Source of the DNA: Methanoregula sp.
GTDB lineage: Archaea; Halobacteriota; Methanomicrobia; Methanomicrobiales; Methanospirillaceae
DNA length: 37,555 nt
Direction of reading: 5' to 3'
Assembly: GCA_023228295.1 (NCBI GenBank)
Contig: JALOBP010000018.1
Coordinates: 1-37,555, forward strand
In this document: piece by piece, positions 16,926 to 25,823 of the stretch
Layout: the number at the start of each line of letters is the position of its first letter
Numbering within the stretch: the first letter of the stretch is position 1
Program-made: the position numbers and the translations under genes
Notes under the pieces: model-generated
The model's input: the letters and a program-made list of their open reading frames with translations, nothing else
Databases searched by the model: none
What the model was told of the DNA's origin: nothing

Positions 16926-17657
16926 ATGGAGAACCGCGAAATCTTTTCTGCTATCACCGCTCTTCCCCCCGTTTTCATCCGGCTCGATGGACGGACCTTC
17001 CACCGGCTCACCGGGTGTCTGGGCCTCGAGAAACCCTTCGACGAGTTCTTCCACAAGGGGATGGTCACCACCTGTACCTCGCTCCTTGCAGACAGCGGGC
17101 TGAATCCTGATCTCGCCTTCACGTTCTCGGACGAGATCAGCCTGTATTTCTCAAAACTCCCCTTCAGCGGCAGGGTGGAGAAGATCGACTCGGTAGCGGC
17201 ATCGTATGCCGCGAGTGCCCTGACCATCGCTTTTGGCGGTACAACTCTCCTCTCGTTTGATGCAAGGGTTATCCCGGCAACGCCGGAATATGCTCTTGAG
17301 TACCTCGCCAACCGGCAAAGCGAGGCGTGGCGCAACCATATCAATGCCTACTGCCAGCAGGCGCTCATCGAGGAGGGGATGGACTCACGTGCGGCAGCGG
17401 AGAGACTCCGGGGACTTCCCGCAAAGGCGCTCCACGAGATGATGCACGAACGGGGTTTCAACCTTGCGACCACGCCGTCATGGCAGCGGCGTGGCACGCT
17501 CGTGTACAAGAAACTCACGGAGAAGGAAGGGTTCAACCCGATCACGCAGGAGACTGTTGTGGTGGAGCGGAGTGCTGTAACGGCCGAAAGCAACCTGCCG
17601 CTGTTCACGACGCCTGAGGGAACTGAGTTCATAAAAAATGTTCTCGGCGGGGTATGA
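16926..17657 (+). CDS. Thg1-like tRNA 3'-5' polymerase / tRNA(His) guanylyltransferase
   Basis: The 243-residue protein shows Thg1 hallmarks: FIRLDGRTFHRLT near residue 17 (first metal-binding Asp) and AFTFSDEISLYF near 65 (second carboxylate pair), then the EAWRNHINAYCQQAL region and a late QRRGTLVYKK. Thg1 enzymes add nucleotides in the 3'-to-5' direction, either G-1 of tRNA-His or repair of tRNA 5' ends in archaeal Thg1-like proteins. An upstream in-frame ATG at 16824 would overlap the PRC gene; the start at 16926 is chosen because the family begins just before the R-x-DGR motif. Confidence 0.88.
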   Translation: MENREIFSAITALPPVFIRLDGRTFHRLTGCLGLEKPFDEFFHKGMVTTCTSLLADSGLNPDLAFTFSDEISLYFSKLPFSGRVEKIDSVAASYAASALTIAFGGTTLLSFDARVIPATPEYALEYLANRQSEAWRNHINAYCQQALIEEGMDSRAAAERLRGLPAKALHEMMHERGFNLATTPSWQRRGTLVYKKLTEKEGFNPITQETVVVERSAVTAESNLPLFTTPEGTEFIKNVLGGV

Positions 17658-17872
17658 AGCCCTGCCCGGGCCGATGCCCGTAAGAAATCATATCCACGTT
17701 TAAAAAAACCGACATTATCAGACTATCACTCATTTCCCGGATCCTATAGTACCAGATCCTCCCATGGGTTTATGGATGAACCTGCCGGCAGGCACACGTG
17801 TTCATTGTATGCGAAATTCCTGCACCCGAAACCCGGTTCCCGTGAGAATGGGTCCATGAATCCGGCTCCACG

Positions 17873-17892
17873 AAACCGGCTTTACCCGGTTT
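17873..17892. other. short hairpin in convergent intergenic region
   Basis: AAACCGG-CTTTAC-CCGGTTT is a perfect 7-bp inverted repeat lying 215 bases after the Thg1-like stop. It may stabilise or mark a transcript 3' end. There is no adjacent T-run, so it is not called a terminator. Confidence 0.3.
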
Positions 17893-17973
17893 AACCTGGA
17901 AACTCCCCGTTCAGCCATTATAATAGCCAAAAAATAGAATTCTGGTTCGTTATTGGCGGTATTTTTACATGGG

Positions 17974-17986
17974 AATTTATATATAC
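17974..17986 (+). promoter_or_regulatory. strong archaeal promoter (BRE/TATA) in intergenic region
   Basis: GAATTTATATATAC is an excellent TATA box with purines upstream. Its centre near 17981 predicts transcription start near 18007. A full Shine-Dalgarno follows at 18017-18026 and then the small ORF at 18047. No annotated-size gene lies downstream on this strand before the convergent ileS end, so the promoter must serve a very small gene or an RNA. Confidence 0.5.
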
Positions 17987-18046
17987 TTTAAGTGTCTATT
18001 ATCAAATATCCTATCTGGGAGGTGATGCCCCCTGTTTGACTGGGCG

Positions 18047-18109
18047 ATGTTCCTGAAAATTGTCATTGCAGTCCTCCAAGCAATCCTGCAGAATCTGCCG
18101 GCTGTATAA
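18047..18109 (+). CDS. candidate 20-residue hydrophobic peptide
   Basis: The ORF begins MFLKIVIAVLQAILQ, ends NLPAV and is mostly aliphatic, able to form a membrane or amphipathic helix. Upstream is GGGAGGTGAT (18017-18026), an essentially perfect match to the archaeal anti-Shine-Dalgarno, preceded by a strong TATA box at the right distance. The Shine-Dalgarno lies about 20 bases from the ATG, which is long. In the same frame a CTG at 18032 lies 5 bases after it and would add LFDWA, so a non-ATG start is possible. No homologue is recognised. It could be a toxin-like or leader peptide. Confidence 0.4.
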   Translation: MFLKIVIAVLQAILQNLPAV

Positions 18110-18355
18110 CCGGGCAGGTTTGGACAAAAGGGAATAAATCGTACATTTACCCAAAAATAATTGTTCGAGAGATCCAAAACAACACCATACCTCTTATCAC
18201 CCATACTTGTTTTTTCAGACTGTCTTTTAATATCTGTTTCGAGCCTGCTATCCGTTCCGTTGTTGTCCCGGCAGGCACCGGGATGTGAAGGATGCTGCCC
18301 GGGCCGGATTATCAGGCACCCTTGTGCAATATAAAAAAATGACTGGATTTTAACG

Positions 18356-21300
18356 TTATATCGCCTTTGATATACCGATCGTCATCGCCACGCCTTCCAC
18401 ATCCCATTCCTTGATGGAGGCGTATTTTGCGACCTCAACAGAAGCCCCGTCCCTGACAAACCCGAAGAATTTTGCCCGGACTTCATCTCCTATGAGGGCG
18501 ATGGTTGCATCATCACGGAGGAGGGAGAGCACCCGCGGGTCGCCCACGGCGACTTCGGCATTGATCATATCCTCGACCGCGAGGTCAAGCTGCTTTCTCA
18601 TATCCTGGATACGGCGGATCACTTCCCGGGCATAGCCTTCTGCTTCAAGGCCCGGAGTCAGGGTGATATCCACGTATACCGTTGCATCAGTCATTGGTGC
18701 GGAGAAGATATCCGCGGGGAGTTTCTCGGTGAAGGTTACGTGTTCCGCCCCGATCTCGAACGAGGCGCCGTCACTGGCAAGAACGAATGTCCGCCCGGCA
18801 TCGACCGCTGCCTTGATCGCGTTGCCATCCGCTGCCTCGATGAGCCCCTTGATCCTGAACGAGTCCTTGCCGAATCCTTTGCCGAGCGCTTTCATCACCG
18901 GCTCTGCGTGCCATCCGACCCGGTCCCAGCGCCCCAGGACAACGGTGACTTTACGGGCATTGGCCCGGTCCATACAGACTTCGTTCAGCCTCCAGATGGC
19001 GTTCCTGACAGCATCCGAGCCCGTGACCACGACCACCTCGGCAACCGGCCAGCGGAGTTTCCGCTTTCCGGTCTGCCGGGCATTGGCGCTCGCCTCGTCG
19101 AACGATCGGACGAGTGCAACGGCTCCTTCGAGCGTTGCATCGATAAGCCCGGTATCGCCGGCGTTCCAGTCCAGCAGGTGGATGCTTGCCGGGTCGTTTT
19201 TGCACCTGATGTTACGGTAGATCTCCTCGGTGATGTGCGGGCAGAACGGGGCAAGGATGCCCATGAGCCGGCGCATACAATAGTAGATCGTCTCGTACGC
19301 GAAGAGTTTCTGCTCGCTCTCGCCCTCGAGCCACATACGGGGCCGGACGAGCTGGACGTACCAGCGCGAGAGATCTTCGAGAATGAAATTCACGATCTCG
19401 CGGGTGGCCCGGTGCAGCTGGCACTCCTTCAATGCAGCATCGACGGTTGCCGCCACCGAGTTGACCCGGGAGATGATAAACCGGTCCTCGTCCGGCATCC
19501 GGGAAAGGTTTGCCCGGATATAAGCATCGTCCCAGACCCCGTCCTTTGACTGTGGCTCGAACTTGTCGAGGATCATGTACGGGACCGGGAAGCGATACAC
19601 GTTCCAGAGGATGTTGACCGCCCGGTTGATGGTCCCGACGCCCTCCCAGTTGAACTTCAGGTCGTCCCAGGGTGCTGATGAGGAGAGGATGTAGAGCCGG
19701 AGGACATCGACGCCAACCTTCCCGATGACATCGCTTGGGTTAACAACGTTCCCGAGGCTTTTTGACATCTTCTTGCCTTCCGCATCAAGGGCAAACCCGT
19801 GCATGCAGACGCTCTTGTACGGGGCTTTCCCGAATGCGATCGTGCTTGCCCCGAGCTGGGAGTAGAACCACCCGCGGGTCTGGTCCTGCCCTTCAGTGAT
19901 GAAATCAGCAGGCCAGAGGGTCTCGAAGTCCTTTGTCTTGTTCGGGAACCCGAGGGTTGCCCACGATGCAACGGCGGAGTCGAACCAGACATCGAAGATG
20001 TCCTCGACTCGCGTCATCGTGCCGCCGCACTGGCACGGGATCGTGACAGCATCCACGTACGGGCGGTGAGGGTCCGGCAGGGGTTTCCCGCTCAGTTTTT
20101 CAAGTTCCGCAATCGTGCCGACCACGTGGTACTTGTTGCATTTCCCGCAGACCCAGACCGGGATCGGGATGCCCCAGTAACGCTGGCGGGAGATACACCA
20201 GTCGCGAGCCTCCTTGATCCAGTCGTAAAACCGGGCGCTGCCGGCCCACTCCGGGTACCAGGTGACCTTCTCGACTTCGGAGAGCATCAGGTTCCGCATC
20301 TCGGATGCCTTGAGGAACCACTGTGATGTTGCCCGGAAGATGATCGGGGTCTTGCACCGCCAGCAGTGGCCGTACCGGTGGGTGACAGTCTCTTTTGCGA
20401 GGAGATAATCGCCGAGCGCTGTAAGGATGTTCTCATTTGATTCCCGCACGTACTGGCCGGCAAACTCCCCGGCCTCATCCTTGAATTTTCCTGCCCCGTC
20501 CACCGGGCAGACAATCGGCAGGCCCTCTTTTGTGCCCAGAACGTAGTCGTCCCAGCCGTGGCCGGGTGCGATGTGGACCATACCGGTATTCTCAAGGGCT
20601 ACGAAATCAGCGATCACGACCTTGTGGGCAATGTCCCGCTGGAGGGGAACCTGCGCATTGAGCGGCGATGTGTATGTCCAGCCTGCGAGATCCGAACCCT
20701 TCTTCGTCTCGATGATGGAGAAGTCTTTGTACCGTGCCTTCTTGAGTACGGACTTGACGAGCGGTTCAGCGATCCAGAGAAGTTCTTCTTTGCCGTCCTT
20801 CTTTGCGAGCACCTTTGCGTACTCGAATTCCTTTGATACGGCTACTGCAACGTTGGCGGGGAGGGTCCACGGGGTTGTTGTCCAGATGACCAGGAACTCC
20901 CCGGTCTTTCCGGTTATGGGGAACTTGACGAAGACCGAGGGGTCGTTCTCGTCCCAGTATTCCACTTCGGCATCGGCAATCGCGGTCTCGCACCGTGGGC
21001 ACCAGTTCACGACCCGGTGGCCGCGTTCGAGCATGCCCTTCTCCTCGGCTTTTGCAAGGGTCCACCATGCTGCCTCGATATAATCGGGTGTCACCGTCTG
21101 GTATGCGCCTGCAAAATCGAGCCAGACCCCGAGTGCTTCGAACTGCTCGTCCATGAGCTTCTTATTCGTAACCGCGAACTCCCGGCACTTCTCGATGAAG
21201 GTCTGGATCCCGAACGTCTCGATATCCTTCTTGGACTTAAAACCGAGTGCCTGCTCGACCTTGACCTCGATGGGCAGGCCGTGCATATCGTAGCCGGCCC

Positions 21301-21541
21301 GGTCAATGACATTCCGGCCGTTCATACGGTGGTAGCGCAGGAGGCTGTCCTTTAAGATCTTATTCCACGCGGTCCCGATGTGGATGTGTCCCGTGGTGTA
21401 CGGCGGGCCGTCAACAAAAAAGAACGGTTTGCCCGAACTGCGGTGCTGCTTTACTGTTTTGTACGTATCATGGGTGCGCCAGTATTCCTGCACCCCACGT
21501 TCAATTTCCTTCGCGCTGAAGTTCGCGGTGACTTCCTTCAA
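18356..21541 (-). CDS. ileS: isoleucyl-tRNA synthetase
   Basis: The protein is 1,061 residues from a TTG at 21541. It has the class I HIGH motif as TTGHIHIGTAWNKIL near residue 50, the KMSKS loop as DAEGKKMSKSLGNVV near 600, the CP1 editing domain between them, and CGKC/CQCGG cysteines likely to bind zinc. The C-terminal region is of the archaeal/eukaryal type. It charges tRNA-Ile with isoleucine. The open frame extends to 21619, but the TTG giving (M)KEVTANFSAKEIE is preferred because homologues begin there and GAGGGG lies 7 bases upstream. It faces the Thg1-like gene and is divergent from the lipoprotein gene. Confidence 0.97.
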   Translation of the reverse strand: MKEVTANFSAKEIERGVQEYWRTHDTYKTVKQHRSSGKPFFFVDGPPYTTGHIHIGTAWNKILKDSLLRYHRMNGRNVIDRAGYDMHGLPIEVKVEQALGFKSKKDIETFGIQTFIEKCREFAVTNKKLMDEQFEALGVWLDFAGAYQTVTPDYIEAAWWTLAKAEEKGMLERGHRVVNWCPRCETAIADAEVEYWDENDPSVFVKFPITGKTGEFLVIWTTTPWTLPANVAVAVSKEFEYAKVLAKKDGKEELLWIAEPLVKSVLKKARYKDFSIIETKKGSDLAGWTYTSPLNAQVPLQRDIAHKVVIADFVALENTGMVHIAPGHGWDDYVLGTKEGLPIVCPVDGAGKFKDEAGEFAGQYVRESNENILTALGDYLLAKETVTHRYGHCWRCKTPIIFRATSQWFLKASEMRNLMLSEVEKVTWYPEWAGSARFYDWIKEARDWCISRQRYWGIPIPVWVCGKCNKYHVVGTIAELEKLSGKPLPDPHRPYVDAVTIPCQCGGTMTRVEDIFDVWFDSAVASWATLGFPNKTKDFETLWPADFITEGQDQTRGWFYSQLGASTIAFGKAPYKSVCMHGFALDAEGKKMSKSLGNVVNPSDVIGKVGVDVLRLYILSSSAPWDDLKFNWEGVGTINRAVNILWNVYRFPVPYMILDKFEPQSKDGVWDDAYIRANLSRMPDEDRFIISRVNSVAATVDAALKECQLHRATREIVNFILEDLSRWYVQLVRPRMWLEGESEQKLFAYETIYYCMRRLMGILAPFCPHITEEIYRNIRCKNDPASIHLLDWNAGDTGLIDATLEGAVALVRSFDEASANARQTGKRKLRWPVAEVVVVTGSDAVRNAIWRLNEVCMDRANARKVTVVLGRWDRVGWHAEPVMKALGKGFGKDSFRIKGLIEAADGNAIKAAVDAGRTFVLASDGASFEIGAEHVTFTEKLPADIFSAPMTDATVYVDITLTPGLEAEGYAREVIRRIQDMRKQLDLAVEDMINAEVAVGDPRVLSLLRDDATIALIGDEVRAKFFGFVRDGASVEVAKYASIKEWDVEGVAMTIGISKAI

Positions 21542-21723
21542 TACAACCCCTCGTGTCTGCTCCCCGGCCGAAAAAAGATCCGGACGGTTTCGCGTGATGA
21601 AATGTTGGCTGTTATGCACAAAGTAGTTTTTCTCTCTTCCTCAAAACCCCGTCCCGCCCTCATCGAACCCCAGACCGGCTACATGTCGCAAATCATATAA
21701 GCCCCGCATTGCTATGCAAAAGC

Positions 21724-22290
21724 ATGGATCTTAAAGGATTTGCATGGACTGGTACCGTACTGCTCGTAATGGTCGTATTCATGGCGGGTTGCGTCACGTC
21801 TTCGGAGCCTGCTGCCACCACGGTGGCAACACCGGTAGCTGCCATAACCACTGCCTCGGAATTCCCGGTCACGACTGTTACCGCAAAGACTGCCGAGATT
21901 GATACGACGATCAACGTTCATTTCAACGATCTCGCGTGTCTCAATGTCCAGGAAGAGACCGGGAAAGATTACCTTTACCCCGATCAGACGTTCACCCTCT
22001 ATGCTGCATCGCCCGGTGTTGCCGGTGTAAACGTGAATGTCCTCTTTGTAGATGAGAATGACCAGCTTGCCCTCCGCCAGATCACGCCGAAATGGGATGC
22101 CATCCAGAAGAAATGGCTGTACGAGGGTATTGTTCCGCTCGCCCAGTTCAACGATGTCACGACTCCTGTCGAGAAGACACTCACTATCAAGAAACAGAGC
22201 AAGTATTACATCTGTGTCGATGACCGGAAAGAAACCGGTATTAACGACGTCATCCTACGGGTGCCGGTAAAACTCAAACGCATCCCGTAA
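21724..22290 (+). CDS. hypothetical lipoprotein
   Basis: The 188-residue protein starts MDLKGFAWTGTVLLVMVVF and has a lipobox MAGC at about residues 20-23, followed by a Thr/Ala/Pro-rich spacer and a compact domain (residues about 60-188) with alternating hydrophobic strands, e.g. VHFNDLACLNVQEETG and YYICVDDRK. It should be exported and anchored outside the membrane through the modified cysteine. No family is recognised. A TATA-like CATATAAG at 21694-21701 predicts a leaderless start at this ATG. A T-run just after the stop probably ends its transcript, so it may be monocistronic. Confidence 0.75.
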   Translation: MDLKGFAWTGTVLLVMVVFMAGCVTSSEPAATTVATPVAAITTASEFPVTTVTAKTAEIDTTINVHFNDLACLNVQEETGKDYLYPDQTFTLYAASPGVAGVNVNVLFVDENDQLALRQITPKWDAIQKKWLYEGIVPLAQFNDVTTPVEKTLTIKKQSKYYICVDDRKETGINDVILRVPVKLKRIP

Positions 22291-22297
22291 AACCCTC

Positions 22298-22304
22298 TTT
22301 TTTT
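22298..22304 (+). terminator. poly-T transcription terminator
   Basis: Seven consecutive T residues (CCCTCTTTTTTT) lie eight bases after the lipoprotein stop. This is the usual form of intrinsic termination in archaea and needs no hairpin. A second T-run is at 22339-22344. Confidence 0.45.
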
Positions 22305-22395
22305 ATGAATCTGACGGTGACTCTTCTGCGTGGCTTGCTTTTTTATTATACCTGCGAAACAGCATACATACAGTATAAACGGGATGTGAGAACTG

Positions 22396-23829
22396 ATGGA
22401 ACCCTACCCGATTCTCCTTGGGGGTGAGAAGAAACAGACTGGCGAGACCGTACCGGTCCGGTTTCCCTATACCGGCGAAGTATATGCCCAGGTCTGCCAG
22501 GCCACTGCCACCGATCTAAATTCAGCCGTGACCCTGTCCATTGAAGGGTACAAAAAGACCCGGGCGATGACGACCCACGAGCGTTCGCAGATCCTCTTCC
22601 GGCTCGCGGACATGATCGCCCGGCGCTCGGACGAGCTGGCGGAAGTCCTCGTGATGGAAGGCGGCAAGACCCGGAAGTTTGCGGCAACCGAGGCTGCCCG
22701 GGCCGAGATTACCGTGCGGACTGCTGCTGAGGAGGCAAAGCGGATCTACGGGGAGGTTCTTCCGCTCGACCAGAACGGAGATACAGCCGGGCGTACAGGG
22801 TTCCTCCAGAGGTTTCCGATCGGGCCTGTTGTCGGGATTGTGCCGTTCAACTTCCCGCTCAACCTTGCCTGCCACAAGCTTGCGCCGGCCATTGCGGCGG
22901 GGAACTCCATCATCCTCAAACCCGCTTCTGCAACGCCTCTCTCATGCCTTATCCTCGGCGACATGGTACTTGCCGCAGGGCTCCCCAAAGAAGCGATCAG
23001 TGTTGTGCCCTGTGCCGGGGCCCGGGCCGAGCAGCTGGCAACGGATCCCCGGGTTGCATTCCTCTCGTTCACCGGGTCATGCAACGTCGGATGGCACCTG
23101 CGGGAGATCGCGGGCAGGAAACGCGTGGGCCTCGAGATGGGGGGCAACGCAGCGGTCATCATCCACGAAGATGCAAGCCTCGATTATGCTGCGGGCAGGA
23201 TCGCGACCGGCGGGTTTGTGAATGCCGGACAGGTCTGCATCTCGGTCCAGCGTGTGCTTATCCATCGCCCGGTCTATGAGAACGCACTGGAGAAGATCCT
23301 GGCGGCTGTGAAAGGGCTGAAATTCGGGGATCCCCGCGACCCGGCAACTGATGTCGGACCGATGATCGACCGGCTCAATGCAGAGGAGGCGTACCGCAGG
23401 GTGCAGGAAGCCATAAATCAGGGCGCCCGGATCCTCTGCGGCGGGAATCTTATGGAGAATATGTTCGAGCCCACCGTGCTCGTTGACACGACTCCCGCCA
23501 TGCGGGTGAACCGTGAGGAGGTCTTTGCACCGGTCATCTCGGTTGCTCCGTACAATGACTTTGCCGAAGCTCTTCGCATCGCCAATGATTCCGGGTTCGG
23601 GTTGCAGGTGGGCATCTTCACGCAGAACATCAACCGGGCCATGCAGGCGTTTAGCGGTATGGAAGTCGGCGGTGTAATCGTCAACGATATCCCCACCTTC
23701 CGCACCGACCAGATGCCCTACGGAGGGGCAAAAGGTTCGGGGCTCGGCCGTGAAGGGCCACGGTACGCGATTGAAGAGATGACCGAGATGCGGCTCATGG
23801 TCATCAACCGGGATGGGGGGATGGGCTAA
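22396..23829 (+). CDS. NAD(P)-dependent aldehyde dehydrogenase, probably lactaldehyde dehydrogenase (CofA-like)
   Basis: The 477-residue protein has the full aldehyde dehydrogenase layout: VPFNFPLNLACHKLAPA, FTGSCNVGWHLRE, the general base in GLEMGGNAAVI, the catalytic cysteine in NAGQVCISVQRV, and VNREEVFAPVISV. Methanogens have one such enzyme, MJ1411 or CofA, that oxidises lactaldehyde to lactate for the side chain of coenzyme F420. The sequence is of that length and type, but a non-phosphorylating glyceraldehyde-3-phosphate dehydrogenase cannot be excluded. GTGAG lies 8 bases before the ATG. A LOG-family gene follows after 29 bases. Confidence 0.88.
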   Translation: MEPYPILLGGEKKQTGETVPVRFPYTGEVYAQVCQATATDLNSAVTLSIEGYKKTRAMTTHERSQILFRLADMIARRSDELAEVLVMEGGKTRKFAATEAARAEITVRTAAEEAKRIYGEVLPLDQNGDTAGRTGFLQRFPIGPVVGIVPFNFPLNLACHKLAPAIAAGNSIILKPASATPLSCLILGDMVLAAGLPKEAISVVPCAGARAEQLATDPRVAFLSFTGSCNVGWHLREIAGRKRVGLEMGGNAAVIIHEDASLDYAAGRIATGGFVNAGQVCISVQRVLIHRPVYENALEKILAAVKGLKFGDPRDPATDVGPMIDRLNAEEAYRRVQEAINQGARILCGGNLMENMFEPTVLVDTTPAMRVNREEVFAPVISVAPYNDFAEALRIANDSGFGLQVGIFTQNINRAMQAFSGMEVGGVIVNDIPTFRTDQMPYGGAKGSGLGREGPRYAIEEMTEMRLMVINRDGGMG

Positions 23830-23858
23830 ACCCGGGGAATGCAGGGAAGGGAGAAGAT

Positions 23859-24323
23859 ATGCAGATTGCAGTAATCGGTGCGGCGGAAGCAACGGCGGAA
23901 GAATATGCAACAGCCCGTGGGGTCGGGCAGCTCATTGCCGGGCATGCAACACTCATCTGCGGCGGGATGGGGGGTGTCATGGAGGCTGCCTGCATGGGCG
24001 CACAGGAACGCGGCGGCCGGACCGTGGGGATTCTCCCAGATACCGGTAATGGCAACCCGTATCTCGATGTCATCATCCGGGCCGGTCTTGGCCAGGCCCG
24101 GAATGTCCTTGTCGTCCAGTCCGCAGAAGCAGTTATCGCGATTGGTGGCAGGTATGGCACATTATCCGAGATCGCGATTGCCCTGAACCAGCATAAGCCG
24201 GTCTTTGGCCTGAATACCTGGGACATTGATGGTGTAATTGCATGTGCCGGCCCGGATGAAGCCGTGGAACGGGCGGTCGGGAAGCCATTAGAGTGCAATG
24301 GAAAGCTGAAACTGGGAAACTGA
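23859..24323 (+). CDS. TIGR00725/LOG-family nucleotide-binding protein
   Basis: The 154-residue protein has the Rossmann-like fold of the lysine-decarboxylase-like (LOG) group. Motifs are IAVIGAAEAT at the start, GGMGGVMEAACMGA and AIAIGGRYGTLSEIAIAL, a variant of PGGxGTxxE. Longer LOG enzymes release cytokinin bases from nucleoside monophosphates. This short archaeal/bacterial branch is uncharacterised and probably binds a nucleoside phosphate. It is likely cotranscribed with the aldehyde dehydrogenase. Confidence 0.85.
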   Translation: MQIAVIGAAEATAEEYATARGVGQLIAGHATLICGGMGGVMEAACMGAQERGGRTVGILPDTGNGNPYLDVIIRAGLGQARNVLVVQSAEAVIAIGGRYGTLSEIAIALNQHKPVFGLNTWDIDGVIACAGPDEAVERAVGKPLECNGKLKLGN

Positions 24324-24506
24324 TTTTTGATGAAGCTGGCAGAAAACAGGAGTGTTCAGGATTTGATTATGGGGGTTCCCGGTTCCCATGCCCCCTGGAG
24401 CGTCTTCGAATCTCGTTGAACACACAAAATCTCTCTCTTCGCGTATACCGCCCGTCCTTCTTCCCGACCACTACCCTTATTCCCCCCTGTATCCCACGTA
24501 TCATCA

Positions 24507-25823
24507 ATGCGGATCGCGTTCGTCAACTCCCGGCAGGACAAGGCAGGCCTCAACATCCGCCTCCACCTTGAGCAGCTGCTGGGCGATCCGGCCGGAACCT
24601 GGCAGCAGCCTGGTCTCACCTGTTCATTCTTCGATACAGAAGACCGGCTGATCCACGCGGCCGGAATCGACCGTGGCATGGATGCCGATCTCATCATTTT
24701 CATCTCCCGCCACGCGAGCGTGAACCCGATACCGGTTCTCACAGCCCATGTGACCGGGAACTACCGGGCAGCAGAACTGGGCGGGACACCGGAGACTCTC
24801 ACGCCCGCTGCCCCGGTCATGATGCAGGCCGTCCTCCGCTCGCTTGCCCGCCATTGTCCGGAAGGGTACCAGGTTGCCTATGAAGTTACCCATCACGGGC
24901 CGACCGGTCTTTCCCTGCCCTCCTTCTTTGTCGAGATCGGCAGCACCGAGAAGGAATGGATCGACCCCGTGGCGGGACGCGCTGTTGCCGAGAGCATCCT
25001 GACTGCCATGCCCATCAACGCGATCCCGCTGATCGGCTTTGGCGGAACTCATTATGCTGTACGGGAGACCGATCTTGCTCTCACGACCCGGGGGGCCTTC
25101 GGCCACATCGCCCACACGCGTGAGATCCCGACAATAACCCCGGCCATGATCCGGCAGATGCAGGTGATGAGCGGTTCCGTTGCGGCCTATATCGACAGGA
25201 AAGCGCTCAACCGCGAGGATCTGAACCGGTTGCTATCCATTCTCGACGAACTATCCATCCCCACGCTTTCGGGAAGCGAGATTCTCGCGATGGGCAGCCT
25301 CTCCTGGGAACGCTATCGTGCTGTACGGGAACTGGCTGAAACCATTACACAAAACGCACGATGTTATGTCCATGGCCTTCCGGAGTGTTCCGGTCCTCTG
25401 GCCATCATCCGGGCAAATCCTGATTTAATTGCCGAAACTGCCAAAAGCGACGAGCCGGGCCTGATTTCAGATCTCGCCAATCTGCCCGTTGTTCACGTAT
25501 CCACGCAGAATAACCGTCTCCTTCCTGATTTTATCACCAATGAGCAGGATTCCTCAGAAATAATAAATGATTTAAATACATTGTGCGTAAAAATCATACG
25601 TAGTAAACAGATCACTGCAACGGAGAACGATCACTTAGTGATTACTAAGGTACGGTTTGATCCTGAAAAAGCGCGCAACTTTGGGATCCAGCCCGGACCT
25701 GCCTACAAGCAGCTGGCCGCAGGCCGGCAGGTTGAGGTTGATGGCAGGATAATAACGCCTGACCTGGTGTCCTCCTGCAGTGAGATAAGACTCCACATCC
25801 CGGGGTTGGAGAAGTATTCATGA
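24507..25823 (+). CDS. dtdA: archaeal D-aminoacyl-tRNA deacylase
   Basis: The 438-residue protein matches the archaeal/plant DTD2 (GEK1) family: FISRHASVNPIPVLTAHVTG, YEVTHHGPTGLSLPSFFVE and IGFGGTHYAVRETDL. It removes D-amino acids wrongly attached to tRNA. The core takes about the first 270 residues. The remaining 165 form an extension ending in GIQPGPAYKQLAAGRQVEVD followed by GRIITPDLV, a segment resembling the C-terminal signature of RNase Z (GIxPGPxxxxLxxG). Such extensions are known in some archaeal members and may help bind tRNA. Its stop overlaps the ftsZ start by 4 bases. Confidence 0.93.
   Translation: MRIAFVNSRQDKAGLNIRLHLEQLLGDPAGTWQQPGLTCSFFDTEDRLIHAAGIDRGMDADLIIFISRHASVNPIPVLTAHVTGNYRAAELGGTPETLTPAAPVMMQAVLRSLARHCPEGYQVAYEVTHHGPTGLSLPSFFVEIGSTEKEWIDPVAGRAVAESILTAMPINAIPLIGFGGTHYAVRETDLALTTRGAFGHIAHTREIPTITPAMIRQMQVMSGSVAAYIDRKALNREDLNRLLSILDELSIPTLSGSEILAMGSLSWERYRAVRELAETITQNARCYVHGLPECSGPLAIIRANPDLIAETAKSDEPGLISDLANLPVVHVSTQNNRLLPDFITNEQDSSEIINDLNTLCVKIIRSKQITATENDHLVITKVRFDPEKARNFGIQPGPAYKQLAAGRQVEVDGRIITPDLVSSCSEIRLHIPGLEKYS

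Noticed and set aside
24330..24419. 29-residue ORF after the LOG-family gene
   Set aside because: It has an ATG but no Shine-Dalgarno or recognisable features and overlaps an ATGGG/CCCAT inverted repeat more typical of a transcript end.
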